From Manihot esculenta (taxonomy: Eukaryota; Streptophyta; Magnoliopsida; Malpighiales; Euphorbiaceae), in NCBI RefSeq assembly GCF_001659605.2, contig NC_035173.2, positions 10,745,065-10,809,064 of the forward strand: a DNA stretch of 64,000 nucleotides, in the 5' to 3' direction. Shown here piece after piece: positions 47,084 through 58,962 of the stretch. The notes beneath the pieces are model-generated. The model was not told the DNA's origin, made no database searches, and saw only the letters and a list, made by a program, of their open reading frames with translations. The translations under genes and the position numbers were made by a program. The first letter of the stretch is position 1. Every line of letters starts with the position of its first letter.

Positions 47084-47096
47084 TGGAATCAGAGCC
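47084..47096 (+). promoter_or_regulatory. Primer-binding site (initiator-tRNA-Met type)
   Basis: tggaatcagagcc starts three bases after the LTR end. It matches the usual plant tggtatcagagcc site with one change, complementary to the 3' end of initiator methionine tRNA. Confidence 0.8.
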
Positions 47097-47393
47097 CTAG
47101 GTTCATATGGTCGGACCTAGAGTGTCGGGCTCATAGATGTTATAGAAGGTCAAGCACAATAGGAAAATCATGTCCACTAGGATAGGATGTAGAGTCCTGT
47201 CTTGAATGATGATGTGAAATACCATGATTTTATGCATGTGCATTAATGTTATGCTTTGTTATGTGCATTAATGTTATTATGCATGTGCATTAAATTTCCT
47301 AACAGATGGTAAACCACTGAGGCTGATTCCCTATCCTGACAAACTAAACAACCCTCTGATAACCTACTATAGTTCACACAAACACATATCAGA

Positions 47394-48014
47394 TCACTCA
47401 ATCATGCGCATACCTGGCACAGAGGTGTCAGATGTGTCAGCCTCTCCTCCTTGCCTATCAGCCTGAGCTGCTCTATCTGTATCTGCTCCCTGAGACTGAA
47501 CCAACTGGGGCGCAAAAGGACACTCACGCATCACATGTCCCTCCTGTCCACACCTATAACATCCTGTCGTACCAACAAGACAAACTCCCTTATGCAACCT
47601 TCCACACCTCAAACATTTTGCTCTGCCTCTACCAGAACTTGCACCAGCATCAGAACCTAGACGCTTAGTTTTCTTTGACCGTCTCAAGCCTCTAACCTTG
47701 TTCTTACTGGTTCTCCCCCACATCACTCCTTTCGCGGTAGCTGTACTCCAAATGGAGGGTTCATTCTCTCCTATCCTAGAGTCCTTGGTTTGAGCATCCG
47801 CTAAAACCTCTTCATTCAAATTCACCTGGATACCTACATCCTTTCTTTGCACATCTCCTCCTGTCTCTCTCCTGTTTCCTGACATTCTTCCGAGATCTAT
47901 TCCTTCTCTAATTTCCTCCAAAGACTCTTCAGATGGATCTGAGTCCACAAGGTAACCAGCATCACTCATCTTAGCTCTCCTGAAGAACAACACACAAGAT
48001 ACAATCATGAGCAC
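47394..48014 (-). CDS. Truncated Gag-like protein with CCHC zinc knuckle, copy 2
   Basis: 206 codons, the same protein as at 51407-52027. It begins MLMIVSCVLFFRRAKMSDAG, is acidic in the first half and basic (SKNKVRGLRRSKKTKRLGSD) before CLRCGRLHKGVCLVG. It then has CYRCGQEGHVMRECP (C-x2-C-x4-H-x4-C). The capsid core found in the host element's gag (QLRQTDEMSVDEYTDRF region) is absent. It is followed 102 bases downstream by the truncated edge of the element, so its natural 3' context is gone. Confidence 0.75.
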   Translation of the reverse strand: MLMIVSCVLFFRRAKMSDAGYLVDSDPSEESLEEIREGIDLGRMSGNRRETGGDVQRKDVGIQVNLNEEVLADAQTKDSRIGENEPSIWSTATAKGVMWGRTSKNKVRGLRRSKKTKRLGSDAGASSGRGRAKCLRCGRLHKGVCLVGTTGCYRCGQEGHVMRECPFAPQLVQSQGADTDRAAQADRQGGEADTSDTSVPGMRMIE

Positions 48015-48267
48015 ACATAGAGTTCATATGAAAACACATGAACCGACAAAATGTATACATGCATCCACAGTACAATATTTATGCACATGTATATATTCAT
48101 GGCATATCACATCATCCTCAAAACAAAACTTAACTTTCTTATCCTAATGGACATGAGTTTACTTATTGTGCTTGCCTTTCTAGAACATCTAAGCCAACCT
48201 CTTTTCAATGTGGGATATCTCTAATCCTAACAAACTGCCCAACACACCGTACTTCAGAGGCCCTATG

Positions 48268-48278
48268 CTCTGATACCA
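48268..48278 (-). promoter_or_regulatory. Primer-binding site copy (minus-strand element)
   Basis: On the minus strand tggtatcagag follows the LTR end (gtgttaca, then ga) by two bases, a perfect initiator-tRNA-Met-type site. The same arrangement occurs at 52281-52291. Confidence 0.8.
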
Positions 48279-48280
48279 TC

Positions 48281-50620
48281 TGTAACACCCCGAAAACCGG
48301 TACCTCTCTGTACCGGCCCAAAGTGCTCGGCACTAGGATCCAGATCAGTTTAAGGCCGCCGGGACCCGTAGTAAGCCTGCTATGAACTCTGTGTACCTGA
48401 GAAAATCCCATACATGATCCAACTCCTTTTCTTTAAAAATGACCAGACTTAACCTTTAAAACATCAGACATCTCAATCTGAAATAGCCCTCAGGGCTAAA
48501 CCAGTGATACTCTACCAAGTAACCTCCATGCACTATGCTCTGAAACATAGAACCCACTCTGTAGGGTCAGCATATCATAAGTTACCCTTGGCTACCATAG
48601 AGTCACAGGAATCAAACCTGGTCTTCTCTAATGGCCTCTCTAGAGGTCACAGGAATCAAACCTGATCTTCCCTCTGCACTGGTCTTGGGTCAAGGGAATT
48701 CAACCCTATCTTCCCTCACAGTTCTCATGCACTGGGTTTTTGAAACACAACATCTATTAAGCCTGGTTTGACTCATTTCTCATCAAGAAACTGAAAACAG
48801 GATACATGCATACACAAGGGCTCAAACATACTATAGGCAAAGCACGTACTAATCCATAAGCACCGTAACTGATCATCTATACATCTATATCAATATCTCT
48901 GTAATTTACATCATGTCCATTACTCTATTACACAAGCAATACTGAAGCCAATATCCTGCTGCTTCTAACCTTCCCAGCTAACCTTGTACCTGCAAACCTG
49001 GGATTAAGGGAAAGGGATGAGCTATAAAGCCCAGTGAGTAGAAACACTGAAAACAGTTCATTCATACGCAGTTTATATGAAAATGCATCACAACTCAAAC
49101 AGTCCACATCTTGGATTAGACATGACCTCAAAACTCCCTCGACGGGCTATTGATGTCGCCTTGGTCCAATCCTCATAAACAATGATAATGCAATGCACCA
49201 TATTCGTGATTCTAATGCAATCACCCTAATACATCTCATGGCATCCATGATGCATGAACTATACTCAAACATTCTGTTATTTGAATAAGTTTAGTTCTAC
49301 TCACCTCTGCTCCTCTGGCAGAACTGTACTGACTCTACAACTGCTAATCCTGACGACCTCCCTGAACTGTCGGGTCCAATCCTACACAAATGGACTCGAA
49401 TGAGGTGTCAAACATACTCTTATTAACTCACAAACAACTTCCCAAAATCCCTCTAAAAGCTCCTGAAACAAGCACACAAAGCATGCAAAAGAACAGCTAA
49501 ACAGAACACATTCGGCGGCAGGTTCGGCGGCCGAATACCCTGTCCAGAGACGAAACTCGCATACTTTCGGCGGCCGAATCTCCTCTTTCGGCGGCCGAAG
49601 CCTTCGGGGGCAAGGTTCGGGGGCCAAACCATACTCCAGAGACGAAAGTCTCCAACCTTCGGCGGCCGAACCTTCCCTCCAGAGACGAAAGTCCAATCCT
49701 TCGAGGGCAGGTTTAGGCAGCCGAAACCACCTCCTCAACACGTTCGGCGGCCGAACCCTCCTTCGGCGGCCGAAGCTGGGTTCTCCAGTTAGGCAGAACC
49801 TAGCTCAACTCATGCACAACTTCCCCCACACCTCACTCAACACGCCTTTCAACACACAGAACAAGCATATACGCAAATATATGCACAAAGGGGTCCAAAA
49901 CTACCTAAAACCCCCAACAAACAACACCCATAACACATAAACATACTCATGCATACAAACCCTCAAAAACCTCCTTTTACACCTCACCATGCAACTCTTC
50001 CTTTTCCCTTCATAAAACTTGCTGAAAACACTATAAAACATACGGATCAACACTTACCTCTTGGCTGGTGTGATCCTAGCTTCAAAACATGGAGAAACCA
50101 AGCTCCTCAAGCTTCAAGCTCCACAACTTCCTCTTTTTACTCAAAACCTTCAAACCCAAGTGAAAACGCATGAAAACCTTACAAGATTTGAGGAAAACAC
50201 CATGAAAACCTCCCAAGGAGAGCATAACCTCACAAGAGAGCTTTCAACACCCTCCATGGCCGGTCAAAGGGGCTTAAATAGGTGGCCAACCGCATTTCCT
50301 TCGGCTGCCGAAACTGCATGCAAAACCATGCAACGTTCGGCGGCCTAACGTGAAGTTTCGGAAGCCGAACCTATAGCACTTTCGGCGGCCGAACATTACC
50401 TTCGGCGGCCGAACCTGCATTCTGCCTCCTTGGTCTTTTCTCTTCAAAACTCATTCCCTTGCCTTTGAAAAACCGAAAATCACTTAAAACATGGTAGAAA
50501 ACCTTGCTAAAACCTTGTAACAACTTCCGTGTCCCGTGCAATGCCCCGCAAAACGAATCCGACATCCGAGATTCCACCTGACGGGAGGAATTCTGATGCC
50601 TGAACGAGCCGGGTATTACA
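48281..50620 (-). repeat. Middle LTR of the minus-strand element
   Basis: 2,340 bp, the same sequence as 52294-54645 apart from a 12-bp indel in the palindrome cluster and a handful of substitutions. Palindrome clusters lie at 49511-49775 and 50299-50419. The adjoining polypurine tract (minus-strand aaggggggtagaa, 50621-50633) shows that this copy serves as the 3' LTR. Confidence 0.9.
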
Positions 50621-50633
50621 TTCTACCCCCCTT
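50621..50633 (-). promoter_or_regulatory. Polypurine tract of the minus-strand element
   Basis: Minus-strand aaggggggtagaa directly precedes the LTR start TGTAATACC. It parallels the host element's aggggggaagaa at 58951, and in reverse transcription it primes plus-strand DNA. Confidence 0.8.
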
Positions 50634-51304
50634 ATAACAACATTCGTCCCCGAATGTTCAAAACAAAACAAACAAACAAAGAACAGGCAAGAAAAGCCTA
50701 ACACTTCTCTTCAAAAAGAGAATTCGGAAACTCTACTTTCCTGATCTGAGTCCATACTCCAGAATGAGTATCCTAATCTTTTTCTGAACTCCACAGCTTT
50801 CCCTGCGCTACTCTGAGCCTTACTCTTCACTTTTCATCTTAACTCAACTAATCTCTTTGTGAAACTCTCACTCTTTAATTCTCCACAGAGACCAATCTGT
50901 AGGTTCGACACCAATCTGTACTCCTAATCCTTACCCGCCTTTCTTCTTCTTTATTCAACTACCTTAATCTTTACCTCTCAACGGACTACTGCTGCTGACT
51001 CTCAACGGATTCTACCTGAATCTCTGATCATACCAATCTGTAAATCCAATCAACTGAATTAGACCAGTTAGTAGATCATCAACCTTAATACTAATCTGTA
51101 ACACTCAAATCTTAAGGAATCATCCTTCGTTTCCCCCACCACACTGGAAACATTCCAGGGTGAAGGACTAAGTCAGATAAAACCTTATCTACCCCAACTT
51201 TCCACTAGTCTGATAACTCTTAGCTCTCTCTGCAGGTGCCATTCTGTAGGAAAAGGAAAGAAAGAATTGGTTCTGCGTCCAGATACCATTTTCACTCCTA
51301 TCTC
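50634..51304 (-). other. Non-coding 3' internal region of the minus-strand element
   Basis: About 670 bases between the gag stop region and the polypurine tract. No pol motif is found in any frame. Repeated acagattggt and gttgagag motifs on the minus strand suggest small local duplications. Confidence 0.6.
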
Positions 51305-51406
51305 AAATTTCCTAACAGATGGTAAACCACTGAGGCTGATTCCCTATCCTGACAAACTAAACAACCCTCTGATAACCTACTATAGTTCACACAAACACAT
51401 ATCAGA

Positions 51407-52027
51407 TCACTCAATCATGCGCATACCTGGCACAGAGGTGTCAGATGTGTCAGCCTCTCCTCCTTGCCTATCAGCCTGAGCTGCTCTATCTGTATCTGCT
51501 CCCTGAGACTGAACCAACTGGGGCGCAAAAGGACACTCACGCATCACATGTCCCTCCTGTCCACACCTATAACATCCTGTCGTACCAACAAGACAAACTC
51601 CCTTATGCAACCTTCCACACCTCAAACATTTTGCTCTGCCTCTACCAGAACTTGCACCAGCATCAGAACCTAGACGCTTAGTTTTCTTTGACCGTCTCAA
51701 GCCTCTAACCTTGTTCTTACTGGTTCTCCCCCACATCACTCCTTTCGCGGTAGCTGTACTCCAAATGGAGGGTTCATTCTCTCCTATCCTAGAGTCCTTG
51801 GTTTGAGCATCCGCTAAAACCTCTTCATTCAAATTCACCTGGATACCTACATCCTTTCTTTGCACATCTCCTCCTGTCTCTCTCCTGTTTCCTGACATTC
51901 TTCCGAGATCTATTCCTTCTCTAATTTCCTCCAAAGACTCTTCAGATGGATCTGAGTCCACAAGGTAACCAGCATCACTCATCTTAGCTCTCCTGAAGAA
52001 CAACACACAAGATACAATCATGAGCAC
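51407..52027 (-). CDS. Truncated Gag-like protein with CCHC zinc knuckle, copy 1
   Basis: 206 codons, open and translation-identical to the copy at 47394-48014. Its context is intact: 5' LTR, primer site, about 254 bases of leader, this ORF, then non-coding internal sequence and the polypurine tract. The acidic N-terminus and the basic linker plus zinc knuckle are kept. The capsid-type core present in full-length gag is lacking, so it could bind RNA but probably not build particles alone (inference). Confidence 0.75.
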   Translation of the reverse strand: MLMIVSCVLFFRRAKMSDAGYLVDSDPSEESLEEIREGIDLGRMSGNRRETGGDVQRKDVGIQVNLNEEVLADAQTKDSRIGENEPSIWSTATAKGVMWGRTSKNKVRGLRRSKKTKRLGSDAGASSGRGRAKCLRCGRLHKGVCLVGTTGCYRCGQEGHVMRECPFAPQLVQSQGADTDRAAQADRQGGEADTSDTSVPGMRMIE

Positions 52028-52280
52028 ACATAGAGTTCATATGAAAACACATGAACCGACAAAATGTATACATGCATCCACAGTACAATATTTATGCACA
52101 TGTATATATTCATGGCATATCACATCATCCTCAAAACAAAACTTAACTTTCTTATCCTAATGGACATGAGTTTACTTATTGTGCTTGCCTTTCTAGAACA
52201 TCTAAGCCAACCTCTTTTCAATGTGGGATATCTCTAATACTAACAAACTGCCCAACACACCGTACTTCAGAGGCCCTATG

Positions 52281-52291
52281 CTCTGATACCA
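52281..52291 (-). promoter_or_regulatory. Primer-binding site of the minus-strand element
   Basis: Minus-strand tggtatcagag two bases after the LTR end, a perfect initiator-tRNA-Met-type site. Confidence 0.85.
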
Positions 52292-52293
52292 TC

Positions 52294-54645
52294 TGTAACA
52301 CCCCGAAAACCGGTACCTCTCTGTACCGGCCCAAAGTGCTCGGCACTAGGATCCAGATCGGTTTAAGGCCGCCGGGACCCGTAGTAAGCCTGCTATGAAC
52401 TCTGTGTACCTGAGAAAATCCCATACATGATCCAACTCCTTTTCTTTAAAAATGACCAGACTTAACCTTTAAAACATCAGACATCTCAATCTGAAATAGC
52501 CCTCAGGGCTAAACCAGTGATACTCTACCAAGTAACCTCCATGCACTATGCTCTGAAACATAGAACCCACTCTGTAGGGTCAGCATATCATAAGTTACCC
52601 TTGGCTACCATAGAGTCACAGGAATCAAACCTGGTCTTCTCTAATGGCCTCTCTAGAGGTCACAGGAATCAAACCTGATCTTCCCTCTGCACTGGTCTTG
52701 GGTCAAGGGAATTCAACCCTATCTTCCCTCACAGTTCTCATGCACTGGGTTTTTGAAACACAACATCTATTAAGCCTGGTTTGACTCATTTCTCATCAAG
52801 AAACTGAAAACAGGATACATGCATACACAAGGGCTCAAACATACTATAGGCAAAGCACGTACTAATCCATAAGCACCGTAACTGATCATCTATACATCTA
52901 TATCAATATCTCTGTAATTTACATCATGTCCATTACTCTATTACACAAGCAATACTGAAGCCAATATCCTGCTGCTTCTAACCTTCCCAGCTAACCTTGT
53001 ACCTGCAAACCTGGGATTAAGGGAAAGGGATGAGCTATAAAGCCCAGTGAGTAGAAACACTGAAAACAGTTCATTCATACGCAGTTTATATGAAAATGCA
53101 TCACAACTCAAACAGTCCACATCTTGGATTAGACATGACCTCAAAACTCCCTCGACGGGCTATTGATGTCGCCTTGGTCCAATCCTCATAAACAATGATA
53201 ATGCAATGCACCATATTCGTGATTCTAATGCAATCACCCTAATACATCTCATGGCATCCATGATGCATGAACTATACTCAAACATTCTGTTATTTGAATA
53301 AGTTTAGTTCTACTCACCTCTGCTCCTCTGGCAGAACTGTACTGACTCTACAACTGCTAATCTTGACGACCTCCCTGAACTGTCGGGTCCAATCCTACAC
53401 AAATGGACTCGAATGAGGTGTCAAACATACTCTTATTAACTCACAAACAACTTCCCAAAATCCCTCTAAAAGCTCCTGAAACAAGCACACAAAGCATGCA
53501 AAAGAACAGCTAAACAGAACACATTCGGCGGCAGGTTCGGCGGCCGAATACCCTGTCCAGAGACGAAACTCGCATACTTTCGGCGGCCGAATCTCCTCTT
53601 TCGGCGGCCGAAGCCTTCGGGGGCAAGGTTCGGGGGCCAAACCATACTCCAGAGACGAAAGTCTCCAACCTTCGGCGGCACCTTCGGCGGCCGAACCTTC
53701 CCTCCAGAGACGAAAGTCCAATCCTTCGGGGGCAGGTTTAGGCAGCCGAAACCACCTCCTCAACACGTTCGGCGGCCGAACCCTCCTTCGGCGGCCGAAG
53801 CTGGGTTCTCCAGTTAGGCAGAACCTAGCTCAACTCATGCACAACTTCCCCCACACCTCACTCAACACGCCTTTCAACACACAGAACAAGCATATACGCA
53901 AATATATGCACAAAGGGGTCCAAAACTACCTAAAACCCCCAACAAACAACACCCATAACACATAAACATACTCATGCATACAAACCCTCAAAAACCTCCT
54001 TTTACACCTCACCATGCAACTCTTCCCTTTCCCTTCATAAAACTTGCTGAAAACACTATAAAACATACGGATCAACACTTACCTCTTGGCTGGTGTGATC
54101 CTAGCTTCAAAACATGGAGAAACCAAGCTCCTCAAGCTTCAAGCTCCACAACTTCCTCTTTTTACTCAAAACCTTCAAACCCAAGTGAAAACGCATGAAA
54201 ACCTTACAAGATTTGAGGAAAACACCATGAAAACCTCCCAAGGAGAGCATAACCTCACAAGAGAGCTTCCAACACCCTCCATGGCCGGTCAAAGGGGCTT
54301 AAATAGGTGGCCAACCGCCTTTCCTTCGGCTGCCGAAACTGCATGCAAAACCATGCAACGTTCGGCGGCCTAACGTGAAGTTTCGGAAGCCGAACCTATA
54401 GCACTTTCGGCGGCCGAACATTACCTTCGGCGGCCGAACCTGCATTCTGCCTCCTTGGTCTTTTCTCTTCAAAACTCATTCCCTTGCCTTTGAAAAACCG
54501 AAAATCACTTAAAACATGGTAGAAAACCTTGCTAAAACCTTGTAACAACTTCCGTGTCCCGTGCAATGCCCCGCAAAACGAATCCGACATCCGAGATTCC
54601 ACCTGACGGGAGGAATTCCGATGCCTGAACGAGCCGGGTATTACA
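52294..54645 (-). repeat. 5' LTR of the minus-strand element
   Basis: 2,352 bp; the minus strand begins TGTAATACCCGGCTCGTTC and ends GGGGTGTTACA. It carries palindrome clusters at 53524-53805 and 54324-54445. Beyond 54645 the host element's gag resumes in mid-gene. Confidence 0.9.
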
Positions 54646-55515
54646 GACAGCCTATTATGGGAGGAGTTTGCAAATGAGTTTGCAGGATGGGCTTTTCCTG
54701 ACAGTTCCAGGGAGCTGAAGATGATTGAGTTTGAGCAGTTGAGGCAGACAGATGAGATGAGTGTGGATGAGTATACTGACAGATTCTTGGAGCTGTTGCC
54801 GTTTGCTGGACAGAATCTGGACACAGATCAGAGGAAGTCAAGGAGGTATATCATGAGGCTCCATTCCAGGTATTCCTCCTTGATTCAGTCAGCAGAGAGG
54901 GAGAGTTTCCATGCCATAGTGGATATGGCTCGGAGGATGGAGGCTAGTGCTATCATCGAAGGGAAAGTCAAGCAGTCAGTGGCACAGCCTTCTGGTTCCA
55001 AGACCCCAGGTGAGGGAAGGTTAGATCCCTCTTCTCTTAGTGCAGCAGTTTCAGGCAGTAAAAAGTAGGGTAAAGCCAAGACTAAGAAGAACAAGTTCTG
55101 GAGTAAGATCAAGTCAGGTCTGGGATTGGAAAGTGGCTCGAGCTCAGGTGCAGATAATGCAGTATGCAAAAAGTGTGGGAAGCCGCACAAGGGTGTATGT
55201 CTGGTTGGGATGGCAGACTGCTTCAGATGTGGGCAGGAGGGACACATGGCTCGAGAGTGTCCTAGAGCAGCTTTTGTGGCACAGTCTCAGCAGACAGCTT
55301 CTGGTAGTGTGGCTCAGCCAGTAGCTCCAGCCGCGACTCAGGCTAGTGGCAGAGCCAGACGAAGAGGGGCAGCCTCTTCTTCAACGGGTTTCATCAGGGG
55401 TGAGGGTCCGTCAGCTCCAGCACGGATCTTCACCATGACTCAGCAGGAGCAAACACGTCCAACACCGTGGTGTAAGGTAATCTCATCATTGGTTGTTCTG
55501 ATGTGTATGCATTAA
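54646..55515 (+). pseudogene. Gag remnant of the Tekay-like element (5' end lost)
   Basis: The reading frame enters in mid-gag (LLWEEFANEFAGWAFPD), where the nested element ends. It passes QLRQTDEMSVDEYTDRFLEL, meets an in-frame TAG at 55066, and continues to the zinc knuckle CFRCGQEGHMARECP. It then runs out of frame near 55500 before the protease. The start of gag is absent from the window; only 211 bp of leader (47081-47291) survives on the other side. Confidence 0.85.
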
Positions 55516-57362
55516 TGGACCCTGATGCATCTCATTCTTTCATTGCTCCGAGGGTCGTCGAGAGGTTGGGATTGATGGTCTCTGGGTTAGAGTGTCCCCT
55601 ATGGTTCAGTGGACCCAAGTGTGACCCGTCAGTGGCAGAGTCAGTCTGCCAGTGTAGTCCAGTTTTTGTGGAGGGAAGATGCCTGTCCGCCGACCTTGTG
55701 GTTCTAGAGTTGACAGATTTTGACGTCATTCTAGGGATGGATTGGCTATCTACCCATGGTGCTACCTTGGACTGCAGAGACAAGGTAGTTAAGTTCAGAT
55801 GTCAGGATGGGTCAGAGGTTGTCTTTAGAGGAGACAGGGGGAGTACACCTAGAGGTTTGATATCAGCCCTTCAGGCTCATAGGCTGCTCAGGAGGGGTTG
55901 TCAGGGTTTTCTAGCTCATGTGAGAGAGCTGGATAGTCATGTCAGAGAGCCCGCCTCAATGCCCGTGATCAGTAAGTTCTTAGACGTTTTCCCAGACGAG
56001 CTGCCAGGTTTACCGCCTGCTAGGGAGATAGAGTTCGAAATTGAGTTGATGCCTGGAACCAGACCGATCTCTATTCCTCCCTATAGGATGGCACCAGCAG
56101 AATTGAAAGAGCTTAAGGAGCAGTTGCAAGAGTTGGAAGATAGAGGATTCATCCGACCAAGTACCTCACCTTGGGGTGCTCCCGTGCTATTTGTGAAAAA
56201 GAAGGATGGGTCTCTCAGACTTTGTATCGACTACAGGCAGTTGAACAAGGTCACTACCAAGAATAAGTACCCGTTGCCAAGGATCGACGATCTATTTGAC
56301 CAGCTAGCCAGAGCAGGTTGTTTCTCCAAAATAGATCTGAGATCAGGGTACCATCAGCTAAGAATAAGAGAAGAGGATGTGCCGAAGACAGCATTCAGGA
56401 CCAGATATGGGCATTATGAGTTCCTTGTGATGCTATTTGGGTTAACCAACGCCCCTGCAGCATTCATGGATCTCATGAACATAGTGTTTAGCCAGTACCT
56501 GGATCACTTTGTTATTGTCTTCATAGATGATATCTTAGTGTATTCCAAGAATGCAGAGGAGCATGCCCATCATCTGAGGTTGGTTTTGCAGACCTTGAGG
56601 GAACATGGCTTGTATGCCAAGTTCTCCAAGTGTGAGTTCTGGCTGAGGAGCATCTCTTTCTTGGGGCATGTGGTGTCAGAACATGGAATCGAGGTAGACC
56701 CCAAGAAAGTGGAAGCTGTGGCTAACTGGCCTAGACCCACTACGGTGACTGAGATCAAGAGCTTCTTGGGTCTAGCAGGTTACTACAGGAGGTTCGTTCA
56801 GGACTTCTCTAAGATTTCAGCTCCCATGACCAGATTGACTAAGAAGAACCAGAGGTTCGTGTGGACCGACCAGTGTGAAAAGAGCTTTGAGGAGTTAAAG
56901 AAGAGGTTGACTTCAGCACTGGTGTTAGCTTTGCCGACTAGTAATGAGGACTTCACGGTCTTCTGTGATGCGTCCCGTGTGGGACTGGGTTGTGTGCTGA
57001 TGCAGAACGAAAGGGTAATTGCTTATGCTTCTAGACAGCTGAAGAAGCACGAGTTGAATTACCCTACACATGACCTAGAGATGGCGGCGGTAATCTTTGC
57101 ATTCAAGATGTGGAGGCACTACCTTTACGGGGTAAAATGTGAGATCTTCACCGATCATAAAAGCCTGCAGTACATCCTGAGTCAGAGAGATTTGAATTTG
57201 AGACAGAGAAGATGGGTAGAACTGCTCAGTGACTATGATTGCAAGATCCAGTACCATCCGGGTAAGGCGAATGTTATGGCAGACGCCTTAAGCCGGAAAT
57301 CACTTGGCAGTTTGTCCCATATTTCGGCAGAGAGGAGGCCAGTAGTGAGGGAGTTCTTCTAG
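55503..57362 (+). pseudogene. Protease, reverse transcriptase and RNase H of the Tekay-like element
   Basis: 619 open codons ending in a premature TAG at 57360. Near residue 5 the aspartic-protease motif reads DPDASHSF where the family has D-[ST/P]-G-A-S; the glycine is changed, so the protease is probably dead. RT motifs follow: [13 protein letters not shown], a [16 protein letters not shown] block (family proline changed to leucine) and FIDDILVYS near residue 338. RNase H follows with [13 protein letters not shown] near 483 and [10 protein letters not shown]. In an intact element the frame continues into integrase. Confidence 0.9.
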
Positions 57363-57365
57363 CTC

Positions 57366-58514
57366 ATGAATGAAGGTCTACAGTTAGAGTTGTCTGGTAC
57401 AGGTGCTTTAGTTGCCCAAATGAGAGTGGCACCCGTATTTCTGGAGCAGGTGGCTCAGAAACAGCATGAGGACCCAGAGTTAGTGAAGATTGCCAAGACT
57501 GTTCAGTTGGGCAAGGATAGTGAGTTCAAATTCGACAGCAAGGGGATCCTCCGCTATGGAAACAGATTGTGTGTACCAGATGACATAGGGCTGAAAGGAG
57601 ACATTATGAGAGAGGCTCATAATGCTAGATACAGTGTTCACCCTGGAGCCACCAAGATGTATCAAGATCTGAAGAGAGTGTATTGGTGGCCAGCTATGAA
57701 GAGAGAAGTGGCACAGTTCGTGTCAGCCTGCGAAGTGTGTCAAAGGGTGAAGCTGGAACATCAGAAGCCGGCTGGAATGCTTAACCCACTACCTATTCCA
57801 GAGTGGAAATGGGAGAATATAGCTATGGACTTCGTGGTGGGGCTACCGGCGACGTCCAACAGATTGGACTCTATATGGGTGATTGTGGACAGACTGACCA
57901 AATTTGCTCACTTCATCCCTGTCAAGAGTGGCTATTCTGTGGACAAGTTGGCGCAGGTGTATGTTGATGAGATTGTCCGGCTGCATGGGGTTCCTGTTTC
58001 AATAGTGTCTGATAGAGGACCCCAGTTCACCTCCCGGTTTTGGCGGAGTCTGCAGAACGCTATGGGTACCAGGTTGGATTTTAGCACTGCTTTCCATCCA
58101 CAGACGGACGGACAATCAGAGAGGACCATCCAAACAATTGAAGATATGCTCAGAATGTGTGTACTAGATTTTGGCGGTTCTTGGAGGCAGCATCTACCTT
58201 TGGTGGAGTTTGCCTACAATAACAGCCATTATGCTAGCATCGGGATGGCTCCATATGAAGCTTTATATGGAAGGAAGTGCAGATCACTTGTTTGCTGGGA
58301 AGAAGTTAGAGAAAGGGCCTTGGCAGGGCCTGAGCTTGTAGAGATCACCAGCAGGGTGGTGCCCATAATCAGAGAAATGATCAAGACTGCTGCAAGCAGA
58401 CAAAAGAGTTATGCAGATGTCCGCAGAAGACAAGTGGAGTTTCAGAATGGGGGATTTGGTGTTGCTCAAGGTGTCTCCAATGAAAGGGGTGATTCGATTT
58501 GGGAAGAAAGGTAA
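57366..58514 (+). pseudogene. Integrase of the Tekay-like element
   Basis: Same frame as the RT block, separated only by the TAG at 57360. An H-H-C-C zinc-binding region (EAHNARYSVHPG ... CEVCQ) is followed by the DDE core with Asp155, Asp216 and Glu252 (MDFVVG, SDRGPQF, SERTIQTIED; spacing D-35-E). The frame is lost near 58440, so the last 25 codons are out of frame and the C-terminal part continues in another frame. Confidence 0.9.
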
Positions 58515-58863
58515 GCTAGCTCCACGGTACATTGGATCCTTTGAAGTCTTGCAAAAGATTGGGAATGTATCGTACAAGCTGGACTTGCTTGCTTCAATGG
58601 AGAGAATCCATCCGGTTTTCCATGTTTTTATGTTGAGAAAGTTCGTGTCGGATCCGGGCAAGGTTCTTAGTGAGCCTGATGTGGAGATCCAAGAGGATCT
58701 CACCTATGTTGAACAGCCAGTACGGATTCTAGACACCCAGATCAGAAAGCTAAGGAACAAGGAAATCCCGATGGTGAAAGTCCTTTGGAATCACCACAAC
58801 ATCGAAGAGTGTACCTGGGAGACACGGGAGTCTATGCTCCGGCAATATCCTCATCTCTTCTAA
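58411..58863 (+). pseudogene. Integrase C-terminus (GPY/F region) and chromodomain, shifted frame
   Basis: The +1-frame continuation of integrase: GDLVLLKVSPMKGV and YIGSFEVLQKIG, then the chromodomain VEQPVRILDTQIRKL and WNHHNIEECTWE, ending YPHLF and a TAA. The chromodomain identifies a chromovirus and would target integration to heterochromatin. It cannot be made as one protein with the integrase here because of the frameshift. Confidence 0.88.
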
Positions 58864-58950
58864 GGTGAGTTTTTATGTGCTTTGTATGAATGTTTATGTT
58901 TTATGCCATGCTATGTTTGTTTGGTGAACATTCAGGGACGAATGTTCTTA

Positions 58951-58962
58951 AGGGGGGAAGAA
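58951..58962 (+). promoter_or_regulatory. Polypurine tract of the Tekay-like element
   Basis: aggggggaagaa lies directly before the 3' LTR start at 58963. Confidence 0.88.

Larger units (their letters stand above)
47292..54645 (-). mobile_element. Minus-strand gag-only LTR element in tandem (LTR-internal-LTR-partial internal)
   Basis: Reading the minus strand: LTR 54645-52294, internal 52293-50621 (1,673 bp), LTR 50620-48281, and partial internal 48280-47292 ending at an abrupt junction. Coordinates 47292-50620 and 51305-54645 are the same sequence at a constant 4,013-bp offset until a 12-bp indel near 53685. LTR ends (TGTAATACCCGGC...GTGTTACA) and the gag zinc knuckle show it is a relative of the Tekay-like host element. 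No pol genes are present. The third LTR expected at the left edge is missing, as is the start of the host element's gag, which suggests one deletion across that junction. Confidence 0.88.

Noticed and set aside
47432..47668. Plus-strand ORFs opposite the truncated Gag (and at 51445-51681)
   Set aside because: They are antisense shadows of the gag ORF, duplicated with it, without motif or codon support.
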